Assembly: GCA_905373565.1 (NCBI GenBank)
Contig: CAJPTT010000064.1
Coordinates: forward strand, 1 to 9,336
Length of the DNA stretch: 9,336 bases
Source of the DNA: an uncultured Treponema sp.
Lineage (GTDB): Bacteria > Spirochaetota > Spirochaetia > Treponematales > Treponemataceae
Reading direction: 5' to 3'
The translations under genes were made by a program, and so were the position numbers. Below the pieces are notes generated by a model that worked only from the letters and a program-made list of their open reading frames with translations, did not search any database and was not told the DNA's origin. Positions 1-6,445 of this stretch are shown here, piece by piece; positions within the stretch are counted from its first letter, which is position 1; each line of letters begins with the position of its first letter.

Positions 1-100
1 ACAATGCGTAATCATCGACAATCAATTGAATAAAAGAGCGCAGCTGCGAATCGTTCATACGCGGCAGTTTCTGCAGCGCGCGGCTCATAAACTCTCTCAT
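1..100 (-). CDS. Unidentified protein, N-terminal fragment (continues beyond left edge)
   Basis: This is an open minus-strand frame from an ATG at 100 to the window edge: 33 complete codons beginning MREFMSRALQKLPRMNDSQL. The fragment is charged and likely helical, with no signal peptide or recognisable motif, so I do not identify it. Helical N-termini of this sort occur ahead of PAS or kinase domains in treponemal sensors, but that is only a weak guess. The start is supported by a promoter whose predicted start site is the A of this ATG. Alternatives are the in-frame ATG at 88, preceded by GAGAG but only 3 nt away, and an in-frame GTG at 142, which would add 14 residues but has no ribosome-binding site. 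It lies 96 bp downstream of the feoC-like gene, and its own promoter suggests separate transcription. Confidence 0.6.
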   Translation of the reverse strand, partial: MREFMSRALQKLPRMNDSQLRSFIQLIVDDYAL

Positions 101-106
101 GCGGCA

Positions 107-135
107 AGTATAGCGTAAATCGGTAAAAGGCGCAA
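107..135 (-). promoter_or_regulatory. Sigma-70-type promoter with leaderless-like spacing
   Basis: On the minus strand there is TTGCGC (130-135), a 17-nt spacer and TATACT (107-112). Six bases later comes the ATG at 100, so the expected start site is the first base of the codon. Both hexamers and the spacer fit a housekeeping promoter. There is no Shine-Dalgarno sequence between the -10 box and the ATG. The promoter lies in the gap between the feoC-like gene and the left-edge gene. Confidence 0.5.
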
Positions 136-196
136 ATTCCACTGCAGAACTTTGGAGCAAAATTTCAATTTTCTTGGTTCATAACAGGCTGTGCTA

Positions 197-412
197 TCAG
201 CCGCATCCGTTACATCCTTTGCAGTGATGATGGCAAGCGTTGTGTTTTTTTGTTTCTTCTTTTTGAATAGCCCCGGGTTTAATATAACCGGTGTGTTCAA
301 GGTATTCTATTTCCGCCTTGACGCTTGCGGCATCCATATCCGCAAGCTCGGCGAGTTCCTGAAGCGTATACGTTTTTCCCGATTTTAACAATTCCAATAA
401 GCGTATGAGCAT
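197..412 (-). CDS. FeoC-like small winged-helix protein with Cys/His-rich tail
   Basis: This 71-residue protein is probably the accessory FeoC-like member of the feo operon. Residues 1-50 resemble a compact winged helix: a first helix (MLIRLLELLKSG), a helix-turn-helix stretch around 17-40 (LQELAELADMDAASVKAEIEYL) and a wing (HTGYIKPG). Enteric FeoC proteins have this fold and carry four cysteines that bind an Fe-S cluster. Here the four cysteines are instead in the C-terminal tail (C60, C64, C67, C70, spaced C-x3-C-x2-C-x2-C), together with H57 and H61-H63. A metal or Fe-S site is inferred. The gene starts 53 nt after the feoB stop. The ATG at 412 is the first plausible start; the frame is open further upstream into feoB but offers no ATG, GTG or TTG near the conserved region. 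The ribosome-binding site is poor, so translation may depend on reinitiation after feoB. It could alternatively be a generic metal-sensing winged-helix protein. Confidence 0.75.
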   Translation of the reverse strand: MLIRLLELLKSGKTYTLQELAELADMDAASVKAEIEYLEHTGYIKPGAIQKEETKKHNACHHHCKGCNGCG

Positions 413-465
413 GTTACGGCCGTTAAACCCGTTCGAAAACTTCCGTTTCGGAACAGGGCTATTTT

Positions 466-2484
466 CTAAAAGATAAGAATTCCGATGCGATACGCGATAG
501 CGGCAATTACAAGCGCGGAAAAAATATAATACAACGCAATGGTTATCGTCCATTTTTTAGAGTGCGTTTCCTGTGCGGTAGCGGCAAGCGCCATCAAGCA
601 CGGCATATTAAAGAAAAACGCAAAGAGGAATGCAAGTGCTTCAGGTTTGGAAATAGCCGCAAGCATTGTGTTGCTCAAAACCGCCGTATCAACGGCACCC
701 CGCGTTGCAACGGCATTCCAGATACCGGATGAGGTAAACAAGGATGCCAGTACGCCAAGTGCGGATTCTTTCCCCATCGCCGAGGCAACAAATGCCATAA
801 AAAGCTGCCACGGTAATCCGAAGATTTTTGTGACGGGTTCTATAAACATACCGATTTTATAAATGATGCTGTTTGTTATGTTTCCGTCCGGCGTGTACGC
901 AAGCGCCCAAAATACCACGGAAATAAGTACGATAACACTCAACGCTCTTTTAAACACATTGCCCATTTTATTCAAAACGGAAGCAAAGAGATTTTTCCAA
1001 TGCGGTCTATGATAAGGGGGCAGCTCCATAATCATGCCAAGATTTTCATCACCTTTATAAAGCGATTTTCTGAAAATCCGGTATGTAACTAAGAGGTGTA
1101 AAAATGCAACGGCAAATAAGCTCAAAACAACAAAAACCGCTTGCTTACCGAAGAAGGCTCCGCTGACGACACCCACAACGCCCCATGTCGCCCCGCACGG
1201 CACCACCCACGAAAGCGCTATCGTCATAACCCGCTGCCCCCATGAGTCGATAATCCTCGATCCGGTAACGCCTCCGATATTGCAGCCGAAGCTCACCAAG
1301 AAAGGCATAATCGCTTTTCCCTGCAATCCCAACTTAGACATCGTATTATCAAACACATAGGAAACCCGTGCCATATAGCCGACATCTTCCATAAAGCCGA
1401 ACACTAAACTGACGCCGAATACATAGCTGACCATCATAAACGCAAACGTAACGGCAGTCATAACTGCGCCGCACACAAGCGAGATTATCCAATTTGCAGC
1501 GCCAAGGAGCATAAGCCCTTTCGCCAGTAAACCGGAAAGCGGCGGAATAGCAACCCAAAATATTCCCATTAACGGAAAACCGATTAGCATCGAAACAATT
1601 AATCCCGCAATGATAATGCCGACAGCAATCGGTTTACCCCATGTTTTACTTGTCGCGAGCCTATCGAATGTGCTTCTGGTAAAAGTATGCCGATTTTCCG
1701 TAACGTATTTTTTAATGAGCGAATCTACCCAATTAAATTTACATTGTCCGGTATATAAATTTCCGTCTTTTATGTCCTGTAGTATGCTTTCGATATTTTT
1801 AAATTGCGTTGCATCGACCGCTGTTCGTACCAATTCAATCGCTTTTTGATCTTTTTCAACAAGTTTACTTATAATCCACGTTTGTGAAAAAACGCCGATG
1901 CCGTCTCTCGGAATATACGTTTCCAACGCACGATATTTTTCGCCGATCGTATCTTCGTATAATGTTTTCAGCATTTCATCTTTTAAAAGCGCTCCGTTCC
2001 GGTGTTCTAAAAAGTCATACAGGGAAGCGTATTCTTTTTTGTCTGCCGCGATAATCGGGATAACCGGTATATTCAGCGCTTTCTGCAATCCGTCAATATC
2101 CACCATCTTACCTTGCTGATGCGCAATATCCATCATATTCATAATAAGGACAACGGGAACTTGTATACCGGCATAATCGGATAGCATAAAAAGACTCCGG
2201 TTTAACTGCGACGCATCCGCCATAATCGCAACAAGGTCGGTCTTTCCATTCGCTATGTATTCTCGTGTAATGACTTCTTCTTCGGAGTGTGCCGAAAGTC
2301 CGTAAGAGCCGGGTAAATCGACGATTGTATAGTCGGTACCCTTATGCGAAAAGTCCCCTTCCTTTTTCTCTACGGTTTTTCCCGGCCAGTTGCCGACATG
2401 CTGATTTGCACCTGTAAGTCCGTTAAATAATGTTGATTTTCCCGAATTCGGTTGACCAAGCAGCGCAATGGTTATTTTTTTCAT
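466..2484 (-). CDS. feoB: Ferrous iron transport protein B (GTP-dependent Fe(II) permease)
   Basis: FeoB imports Fe(II) across the inner membrane. The 672 residues carry an N-terminal G domain: G1 GQPNSGKS (10-17), G2 region GNWPGKT (31-37), G3 DLPG (56-59) and G4 NMMD (116-119). A helical spacer (about 170-275) follows, then a polytopic membrane part from about 284 to 670 with roughly ten hydrophobic segments. Gate-type motifs are present but divergent. GCN at 400-402 is followed by IGGVTGSR where E. coli FeoB has, from memory, VPSVMGTR. The second gate reads PCGATW (429-434) where E. coli has SCGARL. C401 and C430 are retained. It is shorter than the ~770-residue E. coli protein. The start is ATG at 2484, only 2 nt after the feoA stop, with GGAG inside the feoA 3' end, which points to translational coupling. 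Identification is secure; which FeoB subfamily it belongs to is inference. Confidence 0.96.
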   Translation of the reverse strand: MKKITIALLGQPNSGKSTLFNGLTGANQHVGNWPGKTVEKKEGDFSHKGTDYTIVDLPGSYGLSAHSEEEVITREYIANGKTDLVAIMADASQLNRSLFMLSDYAGIQVPVVLIMNMMDIAHQQGKMVDIDGLQKALNIPVIPIIAADKKEYASLYDFLEHRNGALLKDEMLKTLYEDTIGEKYRALETYIPRDGIGVFSQTWIISKLVEKDQKAIELVRTAVDATQFKNIESILQDIKDGNLYTGQCKFNWVDSLIKKYVTENRHTFTRSTFDRLATSKTWGKPIAVGIIIAGLIVSMLIGFPLMGIFWVAIPPLSGLLAKGLMLLGAANWIISLVCGAVMTAVTFAFMMVSYVFGVSLVFGFMEDVGYMARVSYVFDNTMSKLGLQGKAIMPFLVSFGCNIGGVTGSRIIDSWGQRVMTIALSWVVPCGATWGVVGVVSGAFFGKQAVFVVLSLFAVAFLHLLVTYRIFRKSLYKGDENLGMIMELPPYHRPHWKNLFASVLNKMGNVFKRALSVIVLISVVFWALAYTPDGNITNSIIYKIGMFIEPVTKIFGLPWQLFMAFVASAMGKESALGVLASLFTSSGIWNAVATRGAVDTAVLSNTMLAAISKPEALAFLFAFFFNMPCLMALAATAQETHSKKWTITIALYYIFSALVIAAIAYRIGILIF

Positions 2485-2486
2485 AG

Positions 2487-2711
2487 CTATAATATCTCCA
2501 TCATAATCTTATCAGCCTCTTTTTTATTGACTGCAATCGCGGTGTTTCTGCAATACATAAGCACCGGCTGTTTTTTATAATTCTGAATTACTTCGATTTC
2601 GCTTCCAACCGTTATACCGATGGATATTATTCTGCTTTGAAAATGCGTGTCTCCGAGTATTTCGATAACTTTCGCTTTTGTCTTTTCTTTTAATGCGCTT
2701 AACTTTTCCAT
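2487..2711 (-). CDS. feoA: Ferrous iron transport protein A (SH3-like FeoA)
   Basis: This small cytosolic protein of 74 residues has the usual FeoA layout. The opening strand pair is MEKLSALKEKTKAKVIEI. A central RIISIGITVGSEIEVI (about residues 26-41) corresponds to the family pattern R-(L/I)-x-x-(L/I)-G-(I/L)-x-x-G-x-x-(I/V). It closes with NTAIAVNKKEADKIMMEIL. FeoA is thought to bind FeoB and support iron uptake. The ATG at 2711 is chosen because GGGAG (2720-2724) lies 8 nt upstream and the predicted transcription start (about 2747) excludes the longer TTG-started frame from 2765. It is the first gene of the feoA-feoB-feoC-like operon and overlaps neither neighbour. Confidence 0.92.
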   Translation of the reverse strand: MEKLSALKEKTKAKVIEILGDTHFQSRIISIGITVGSEIEVIQNYKKQPVLMYCRNTAIAVNKKEADKIMMEIL

Positions 2712-2724
2712 ATACAATGCTCCC

Positions 2725-2746
2725 AATGTAAATTGTTTATTACATT
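2725..2746. promoter_or_regulatory. Palindromic operator candidate for the feo operon
   Basis: A 22-bp dyad has perfect 7-bp arms, AATGTAA at 2725-2731 and TTACATT at 2740-2746, separated by 8 bp. It begins one base after the predicted feoA start site (about 2747) and ends next to the feoA ribosome-binding site (2720-2724). A repressor bound here would block both initiation and translation. The position suggests a metal-responsive regulator such as a DtxR/TroR-type or Fur-type protein. The sequence does not clearly match a Fur or DtxR box that I know, so the cognate protein is unknown. Confidence 0.55.
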
Positions 2747-2753
2747 TGCTTAA

Positions 2754-2782
2754 ATGGTAACGCAATTAGTCCGGCCTGTCAA
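2754..2782 (-). promoter_or_regulatory. Promoter of the feoAB(C) operon
   Basis: A perfect -35 box TTGACA (2777-2782) is followed by a 17-nt spacer and the -10 box TACCAT (2754-2759, 4 of 6 matches to TATAAT). The expected start is about 2747, giving a ~36-nt leader to the feoA ATG. It lies wholly in the gap between the radical SAM stop and feoA, so the feo genes can be controlled apart from the genes upstream. Confidence 0.7.
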
Positions 2783-2796
2783 TAAACGCAGGGCTT

Positions 2797-3786
2797 TCAA
2801 GGGGTGACCGTTTTCCAATGCCAGAGCGGTTTTGACAGTGCGGAAGAAAAGGTTTGCACACGGTTAAAGTCGGGGAGCCAATCCAAGTCGCTTACCAATT
2901 CCTGATAAAAACCGTCGTCGATGTCTAAATCTTCAAGAAAAGTACGCAGTCTGAGGTCTTCTGATTCGTCAAGTAGGCGGTTGGAAAAAGCGTCGATACG
3001 TCGCGCTTTCGGATTCGCCGTAATAGGTGTGTACTGAGTCATTAGTGAAAGCAATGCCTTTCCTTTAAGCTTTTGCGCAAACCAATGGAGTATCGCTTGT
3101 GAATCCTCTAATTTTCCCGGCAGCGCGAGGTGCCTGACAATAACACCTGACAGCATTTTACCGAACGGATACCGCTCGTCAGGCAGGGTAAGGTTGAGGG
3201 GTGCAAGCCGTGCCATTGCCTCGATTGAGGTACACGCTTGTTCGGGATAATCCGGAGCTGCAAAAACGCGGCGGGAGGTTTCGGTATTGAGTGTTTTCAT
3301 GTCCGGCAGCCAGCCGTCGACAATATCCGCAATCGATTCGAGCGCTTCGACCGTTTCATACGCAGAAGAGTTCCATACGATAGGGATTGTTAAGCCGTGC
3401 TGTTTTGCCGCACGGAGTCCTGCGCCTAAAGCAGGGATCGCATGGCTGCCTGTAACGATGTTGATGTTTTCCGCCCCTGCTTCCTGCATGGTAAGGCATA
3501 TTTCAATAAATTCCTGCTCCGTTACGGCGCGCCCCATACCTTCTTGGGAAATTTGAAAGTTCTGGCAAAAAACGCAGCGGAGATTACAGCCGGTAAGGAA
3601 TATTGTTCCCGAACCGCCCGCACCGCTTATCGGCGGCTCTTCTCCGAAGTGTAAGCCTGCCCATGCGATGCGTAGCTCTGCCGTTTCTCCGCAAAAGCCT
3701 CGCTCTCCGGCGTTCCTATTTACCCCGCAGCGTTTGGGGCAGGTGATACAGTGTTCATATTCTGCACAGCAAAAATCCCGTATCAT
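2797..3786 (-). CDS. Radical SAM protein of the PflX/YgkD type (COG1313)
   Basis: This 329-residue protein is related to pyruvate formate-lyase activating enzymes. The radical SAM cluster motif C67-NLR-C71-VF-C74 is intact and follows GGSGTIFLTG. Upstream is a second cysteine set (C6, C7, C13, C16, C20, C32) in a CxxCPxRCGVNR...GFCG context typical of COG1313. HFGEEPPISG (47-55 region), VRHLALPG (217-224) and LMTQYTP (248-254) are further family signatures. The fold should reductively cleave S-adenosylmethionine; the substrate is not known for this family, and no glycyl-radical enzyme is in the window. The start is ATG at 3786, 4 nt after the DUF192 stop, without a strong ribosome-binding site, which suggests coupling. 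It is probably the last gene of the run beginning at 6323. Confidence 0.88.
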   Translation of the reverse strand: MIRDFCCAEYEHCITCPKRCGVNRNAGERGFCGETAELRIAWAGLHFGEEPPISGAGGSGTIFLTGCNLRCVFCQNFQISQEGMGRAVTEQEFIEICLTMQEAGAENINIVTGSHAIPALGAGLRAAKQHGLTIPIVWNSSAYETVEALESIADIVDGWLPDMKTLNTETSRRVFAAPDYPEQACTSIEAMARLAPLNLTLPDERYPFGKMLSGVIVRHLALPGKLEDSQAILHWFAQKLKGKALLSLMTQYTPITANPKARRIDAFSNRLLDESEDLRLRTFLEDLDIDDGFYQELVSDLDWLPDFNRVQTFSSALSKPLWHWKTVTP

Positions 3787-3790
3787 AGCA

Positions 3791-4294
3791 CTATGAGTGA
3801 TCTTTCAGGCGTTCGAGACTTTCCGTACTAAGCTTATCCTCGGCGCTGATACCTGCCCGCTCAAAGTAACCTTGCGCCACTTCAAGGGCATAGCGTACCG
3901 AATAAATGCTGGCGGTAATGTCCAAGCTGAACGGCTGCATATCGTAGATTTCGCGGATGCGGCCTGCAGAATCGATAAAGGCAATGGAGAGCGGATGCGG
4001 AGTGTCCTTCATCCAAAAGCGTAATTTTTCATCGCGTTTGTAGATAAAGATCATACCGGTACCGTCCGGTATCTCTTTTCGGTTCATAAAGCCGCGTTGC
4101 TGTTCTTGGGCGGTTACCGCGGTTTCCACATTGATTGGAATATCGGCTCCCGTTTTTTTCGACTCGATGGAGATAGTGATAGAAGTTTTCGGTTTTTCCG
4201 TGTTTGTGCACGACAGAACCATTGCTGCGAAGAAACAAAAGTATAAGACAATGGCCGTGTATTTGAAACTGTTTTGTATGGAATAAAAATACAT
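3791..4294 (-). CDS. DUF192 family lipoprotein
   Basis: This 167-residue protein has a hydrophobic N-terminal segment (about 11-28) ending in MVLSC, so C29 is a likely lipidation site (lipobox). A spirochaetal lipoprotein on the outer face of a membrane is therefore probable. The DUF192 domain spans about 50-150 and shows its hallmark motifs: RGFM (67-70), GTGMIFIY (78-85), FWMKDT (93-98), PLSIAFID (101-108) and YALEVAQGYFERAGI (135-149). The family is widespread in exported or anchored form, and its biochemical role is not established. The start is ATG at 4294 with AGGA at 4304-4307, 9 nt upstream. It sits 73 bp after the secreted hypothetical and 4 bp before the radical SAM gene on the same strand. 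Confidence 0.87.
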   Translation of the reverse strand: MYFYSIQNSFKYTAIVLYFCFFAAMVLSCTNTEKPKTSITISIESKKTGADIPINVETAVTAQEQQRGFMNRKEIPDGTGMIFIYKRDEKLRFWMKDTPHPLSIAFIDSAGRIREIYDMQPFSLDITASIYSVRYALEVAQGYFERAGISAEDKLSTESLERLKDHS

Positions 4295-4367
4295 GGTGAT
4301 TTTTCCTATGAGAGCGGGGAGTATCCCGAAAGCGGTCGACTTTTAGAATATCCCCATATCCCCATGC

Positions 4368-4997
4368 CTAAAATCCGTCGATAAAGTTTTGGCGGTTGGT
4401 TTCGGTAGCGGCTTTTTCGGTAGTGCTTTGCGAAATCAATTCGTTGAATACCGTTAAATCGATATATTTTACGATGAGCGGCCGTTCGATAACGACTCTG
4501 GTATGTTCGTCCTCCCACACAGCCCGCTGCGGATTAATAGATGTCGGCTCGCCGTATTTTTCACAAAACTTTGAATAGACCGAATAGTAATCGACCGTAT
4601 CGGTGTTTAACTTAAAGATCATTGTATACAGATTGTCCTTGTAAAACTGAAACCATGACCTGCTGATAAAGTAAGAACCTGCCGATTCGATAAGACTTCT
4701 GTTTTCAGTCAATAGCATTGACACATCTCGTTCGCCGCGGTATCCGAACACGGCATCTTGTTTAAGCGCTTCTTTGGCCGCATCGATATTCATACCGAGT
4801 ATGATATTGCGGTATTCAGTCGGTAATGTGGCTTTATCCTGTTTTTTGTCTTGTTTTGCAGGGGTACTTGTCTGATTCTCGGCAAAAGTTTGAGCTGCTT
4901 GGCCTGATTGTTTTACCGGCGATGGAGGAGTCTCGGCCGCCGCTATAGGTATTATAGCGGTGAAAATCAGAAAAGTCGTATACAGAAGAGATTTCAT
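4368..4997 (-). CDS. Secreted/periplasmic hypothetical protein of spirochaete type
   Basis: This 209-residue protein is of unknown function. Residues 1-21 form a typical signal peptide (MKSLL, then a hydrophobic core) with a likely AAA|E cleavage. A low-complexity linker rich in Q, K, P, T and S follows (about 22-58). The structured part (about 60-190) includes ILGMNIDAAKEAL, FGYRGERDVSML, FQFYKDNLYTMIFKLN, FCEKYGEPTSINP and ERPLIVKYID. I associate that sequence style with conserved treponemal hypotheticals next to the cyclic-nucleotide-binding gene, from memory. The start is ATG at 4997 with GAGG (5004-5007) 6 nt upstream. It is separated from the regulator gene by a hairpin repeat and is likely co-transcribed with it. 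No enzymatic motif is visible; a small envelope-associated domain is a guess. Confidence 0.82.
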   Translation of the reverse strand: MKSLLYTTFLIFTAIIPIAAAETPPSPVKQSGQAAQTFAENQTSTPAKQDKKQDKATLPTEYRNIILGMNIDAAKEALKQDAVFGYRGERDVSMLLTENRSLIESAGSYFISRSWFQFYKDNLYTMIFKLNTDTVDYYSVYSKFCEKYGEPTSINPQRAVWEDEHTRVVIERPLIVKYIDLTVFNELISQSTTEKAATETNRQNFIDGF

Positions 4998-5018
4998 CTT
5001 AATCCTCGCTCTTTTATC

Positions 5019-5053
5019 GGAAACCTCTAAATATCTCAGGTTTTAGAGTTTCC
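5019..5053. repeat. Palindromic element, copy B (hairpin between regulator and secreted hypothetical)
   Basis: The imperfect inverted repeat has left arm 5019-5031 (GGAAACCTCTAAA) and right arm 5042-5053 (TTTAGAGTTTCC). They pair over 12 bp with one bulged C and a 10-nt loop. It lies 8-42 nt past the regulator stop codon. It resembles the element at 6416-6445, sharing CTCTAAA, TTTTAGAG and the flanking GGAAA and TTCCC. No long U-run follows on the minus strand, so it is at best a weak terminator or attenuator. Confidence 0.65.
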
Positions 5054-5060
5054 CATCGTA

Positions 5061-6323
5061 TTACCGGACCGGTTTCCCGCGATAGGTCGGTTCGTTGGCA
5101 CGGGATTGCTTGCGCGCTTGTTCAATTTCCTGCATCTTTTTAAAGTAAGCAGTCTGTTTTGATAGTTCAAGCGTATCGGTGATGATAATACTGTCGTCGG
5201 TACTGCGCACAATCGGTGTCATCAGAAACTCTGCAATCGCTTGCGAGACCTGTTCTTTAGGAATACTACACATTTTTGCAAGCTCCGCAGGCCCGAATAG
5301 GAAGGTATGCTGCTTGCCGGCGCCGGGTTGTATTCGCAATTTTTCAAGCTGAATGCTCAGCATATCATACATCTTTTCAATCGGAACGGGAATGAGCGTA
5401 TTTGCCAGCTGCTTGTACATCGCCCAAATACGGTCGGCAAGGGTTGTGGTTAGACGGGTAATCAGCTGCGGCTGAGTTGTAACCATTTGATTGAAGTTTT
5501 GCCGGTTTACCGCTAAAAGCTGGCATTCTTCTGCAGCGGTAATAGCGGTTGCCGATCGCGGTTTATTTTCGAGCAACGCCATCTCTCCGAACATATCTCC
5601 TTCTCTGAGAACGGCAAGCAATACCTCGCTGTTATCTACGATCTTCGAGATTTTTACACGACCTTTTTGGATGATATACAGTTCCGCACCTGACTGGCAT
5701 TCGCAGAAAATCATCGATTCGCGGTTATACACCCGCACCATTTGCTTGGTGTCCGGTTCGAGCATTTCAATCGGCGCTTTTACACCGGTGGACTTTATCG
5801 CCATAAAGCGTTTTCGTGCCGTTTCAGCATATTGGCCGTCCGGTTTTTCTTTTAAATAATGATAATAGGCATACAATGCAAGTTCAAACTTTGACATTCT
5901 AAGATAATATTCGCCGATGGTAAAAAGATGGGAAATATCTGTTTCAATATTCCTTTTAAGGGTGATTCGGGTAAGAGCTTCATCCAAATAGCGCATTCTT
6001 TTACTGAACGAATAAATAATCTTCATTGCAATGGGATTATTTTTTTCAATCAGTTCGGGAAATTGCTCATAGTGTACGGCAATAAGCACAACATCGGAAA
6101 CTGCAATAGCCGTTTCGATCTGACTATGGTGCGCCATACAGGCGATAACCCCTAAAAAGTCGCCCGGTCCGAGGAGATTTCCCTCTTCTTCCGCTACAAC
6201 TTCTTTTTGTTTTGCAATTTGTACCTGACCGCTTTGAATGATATAAAAACGGTCGGTATCGGATTTCCCTTCAATAAGGATATAAGATCCGCGTTTAAAA
6301 TTTACGAAAGATAGTTGAAGCAC
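5061..6323 (-). CDS. Double cyclic-nucleotide-binding, winged-helix transcriptional regulator (Crp/Fnr-like)
   Basis: This 420-residue protein has an unusual layout. The first cyclic-nucleotide-binding (CNB) fold spans about 5-115 and is degenerate: it reads GPGDFLGVIACM (52-63) and lacks the ligand-binding Glu and Arg. A helical, TPR-like middle (about 130-178, SHLFTIGEYYLRMSKFELALYAY) follows. The second CNB fold (about 190-305) has an intact phosphate-binding cassette FGEMALLENKPRSAT (245-259) with E247 and R256, as in cAMP-binding domains. A C-terminal winged helix (about 340-385) contains GPAELAKMCSIPKEQVSQAI. Classical Crp has one CNB domain in ~210 residues. The start is GTG at 6323, with GAGGG (6331-6335) 7 nt upstream. 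It has its own promoter and probably leads the run of genes down to the radical SAM gene. DNA binding and the nucleotide ligand are inferred. Confidence 0.9.
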   Translation of the reverse strand: MLQLSFVNFKRGSYILIEGKSDTDRFYIIQSGQVQIAKQKEVVAEEEGNLLGPGDFLGVIACMAHHSQIETAIAVSDVVLIAVHYEQFPELIEKNNPIAMKIIYSFSKRMRYLDEALTRITLKRNIETDISHLFTIGEYYLRMSKFELALYAYYHYLKEKPDGQYAETARKRFMAIKSTGVKAPIEMLEPDTKQMVRVYNRESMIFCECQSGAELYIIQKGRVKISKIVDNSEVLLAVLREGDMFGEMALLENKPRSATAITAAEECQLLAVNRQNFNQMVTTQPQLITRLTTTLADRIWAMYKQLANTLIPVPIEKMYDMLSIQLEKLRIQPGAGKQHTFLFGPAELAKMCSIPKEQVSQAIAEFLMTPIVRSTDDSIIITDTLELSKQTAYFKKMQEIEQARKQSRANEPTYRGKPVR

Positions 6324-6330
6324 TTTATTA

Positions 6331-6335
6331 CCCTC
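6331..6335 (-). promoter_or_regulatory. Ribosome-binding site fixing the GTG start of the regulator
   Basis: GAGGG on the minus strand lies 7 nt before the GTG at 6321-6323. No in-frame ATG lies near the start of the first domain, so this site decides the start. Confidence 0.75.
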
Positions 6336-6352
6336 TTCTTTTTTGCTTGTTT

Positions 6353-6381
6353 ATTATAATACCAGTCTGCTGCAATGTATA
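6353..6381 (-). promoter_or_regulatory. Promoter of the regulator gene cluster
   Basis: A perfect -10 box TATAAT (6353-6358) sits 17 nt from TATACA (6376-6381, 4 of 6 matches to TTGACA). The expected start site is near 6346, giving a ~23-nt leader to the GTG. It would drive the regulator and, if the hairpin at 5019-5053 is read through, the three genes behind it. Confidence 0.6.
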
Positions 6382-6415
6382 TAACCTCTCTAACCGACAA
6401 ATTAAATCTAAGGAA

Positions 6416-6445
6416 AATCTCTAAAAACTTCAGTTTTTAGAGATT
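6416..6445. repeat. Near-perfect palindromic element, copy A (overlaps murB 3' end)
   Basis: Perfect 14-bp arms AATCTCTAAAAACT (6416-6429) and AGTTTTTAGAGATT (6432-6445) are separated by 2 bp. With two G-U pairs and a G-C pair on the minus-strand RNA, the stem extends to 6413-6448. It contains the murB stop codon (6437-6439) and last codons. It may end murB transcription (UUUUCC follows on the minus strand), but the stem is A+T rich. It resembles the element at 5019-5053, so a dispersed repeat is the better description. Confidence 0.75.

Noticed and set aside
159..172. AAAATT/AATTTT inverted repeat as a regulatory site or terminator
   Set aside because: Short, pure A+T arms are expected by chance in this composition and there is no supporting context.
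187..202. Small hairpin (GGCTG/CAGCC, 6-nt loop) at the end of the feoC-like gene as a terminator
   Set aside because: The stem is only 5 bp, overlaps the stop codon and has no U-run after it on the minus strand.
191..388. Plus-strand frames opposite feoC-like, feoB, the radical SAM gene and the regulator
   Set aside because: They are antisense shadows of well-supported genes, with no ribosome-binding sites or domain-like sequence.
413..553. Longer feoC-like frame starting inside feoB at 553
   Set aside because: The extra 47 residues overlap feoB, are unlike the winged-helix family and have no start signal.
2712..2765. Longer feoA starting at TTG 2765
   Set aside because: That start is upstream of the predicted -10 box and start site, and a good ribosome-binding site fits the ATG at 2711.
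4306..4365. A 19-codon minus-strand frame in the gap between the secreted hypothetical and the DUF192 gene
   Set aside because: It has no convincing ribosome-binding site or recognisable composition and could arise by chance; its stop lying beside the DUF192 ribosome-binding site is only suggestive.
4341..4373. TTTTAG...CTAAAA inverted repeat after the secreted hypothetical as a third copy of the palindromic element
   Set aside because: Arms are only 6 bp with a 21-nt loop and the CTCTAAA/TTTAGAG core is missing.
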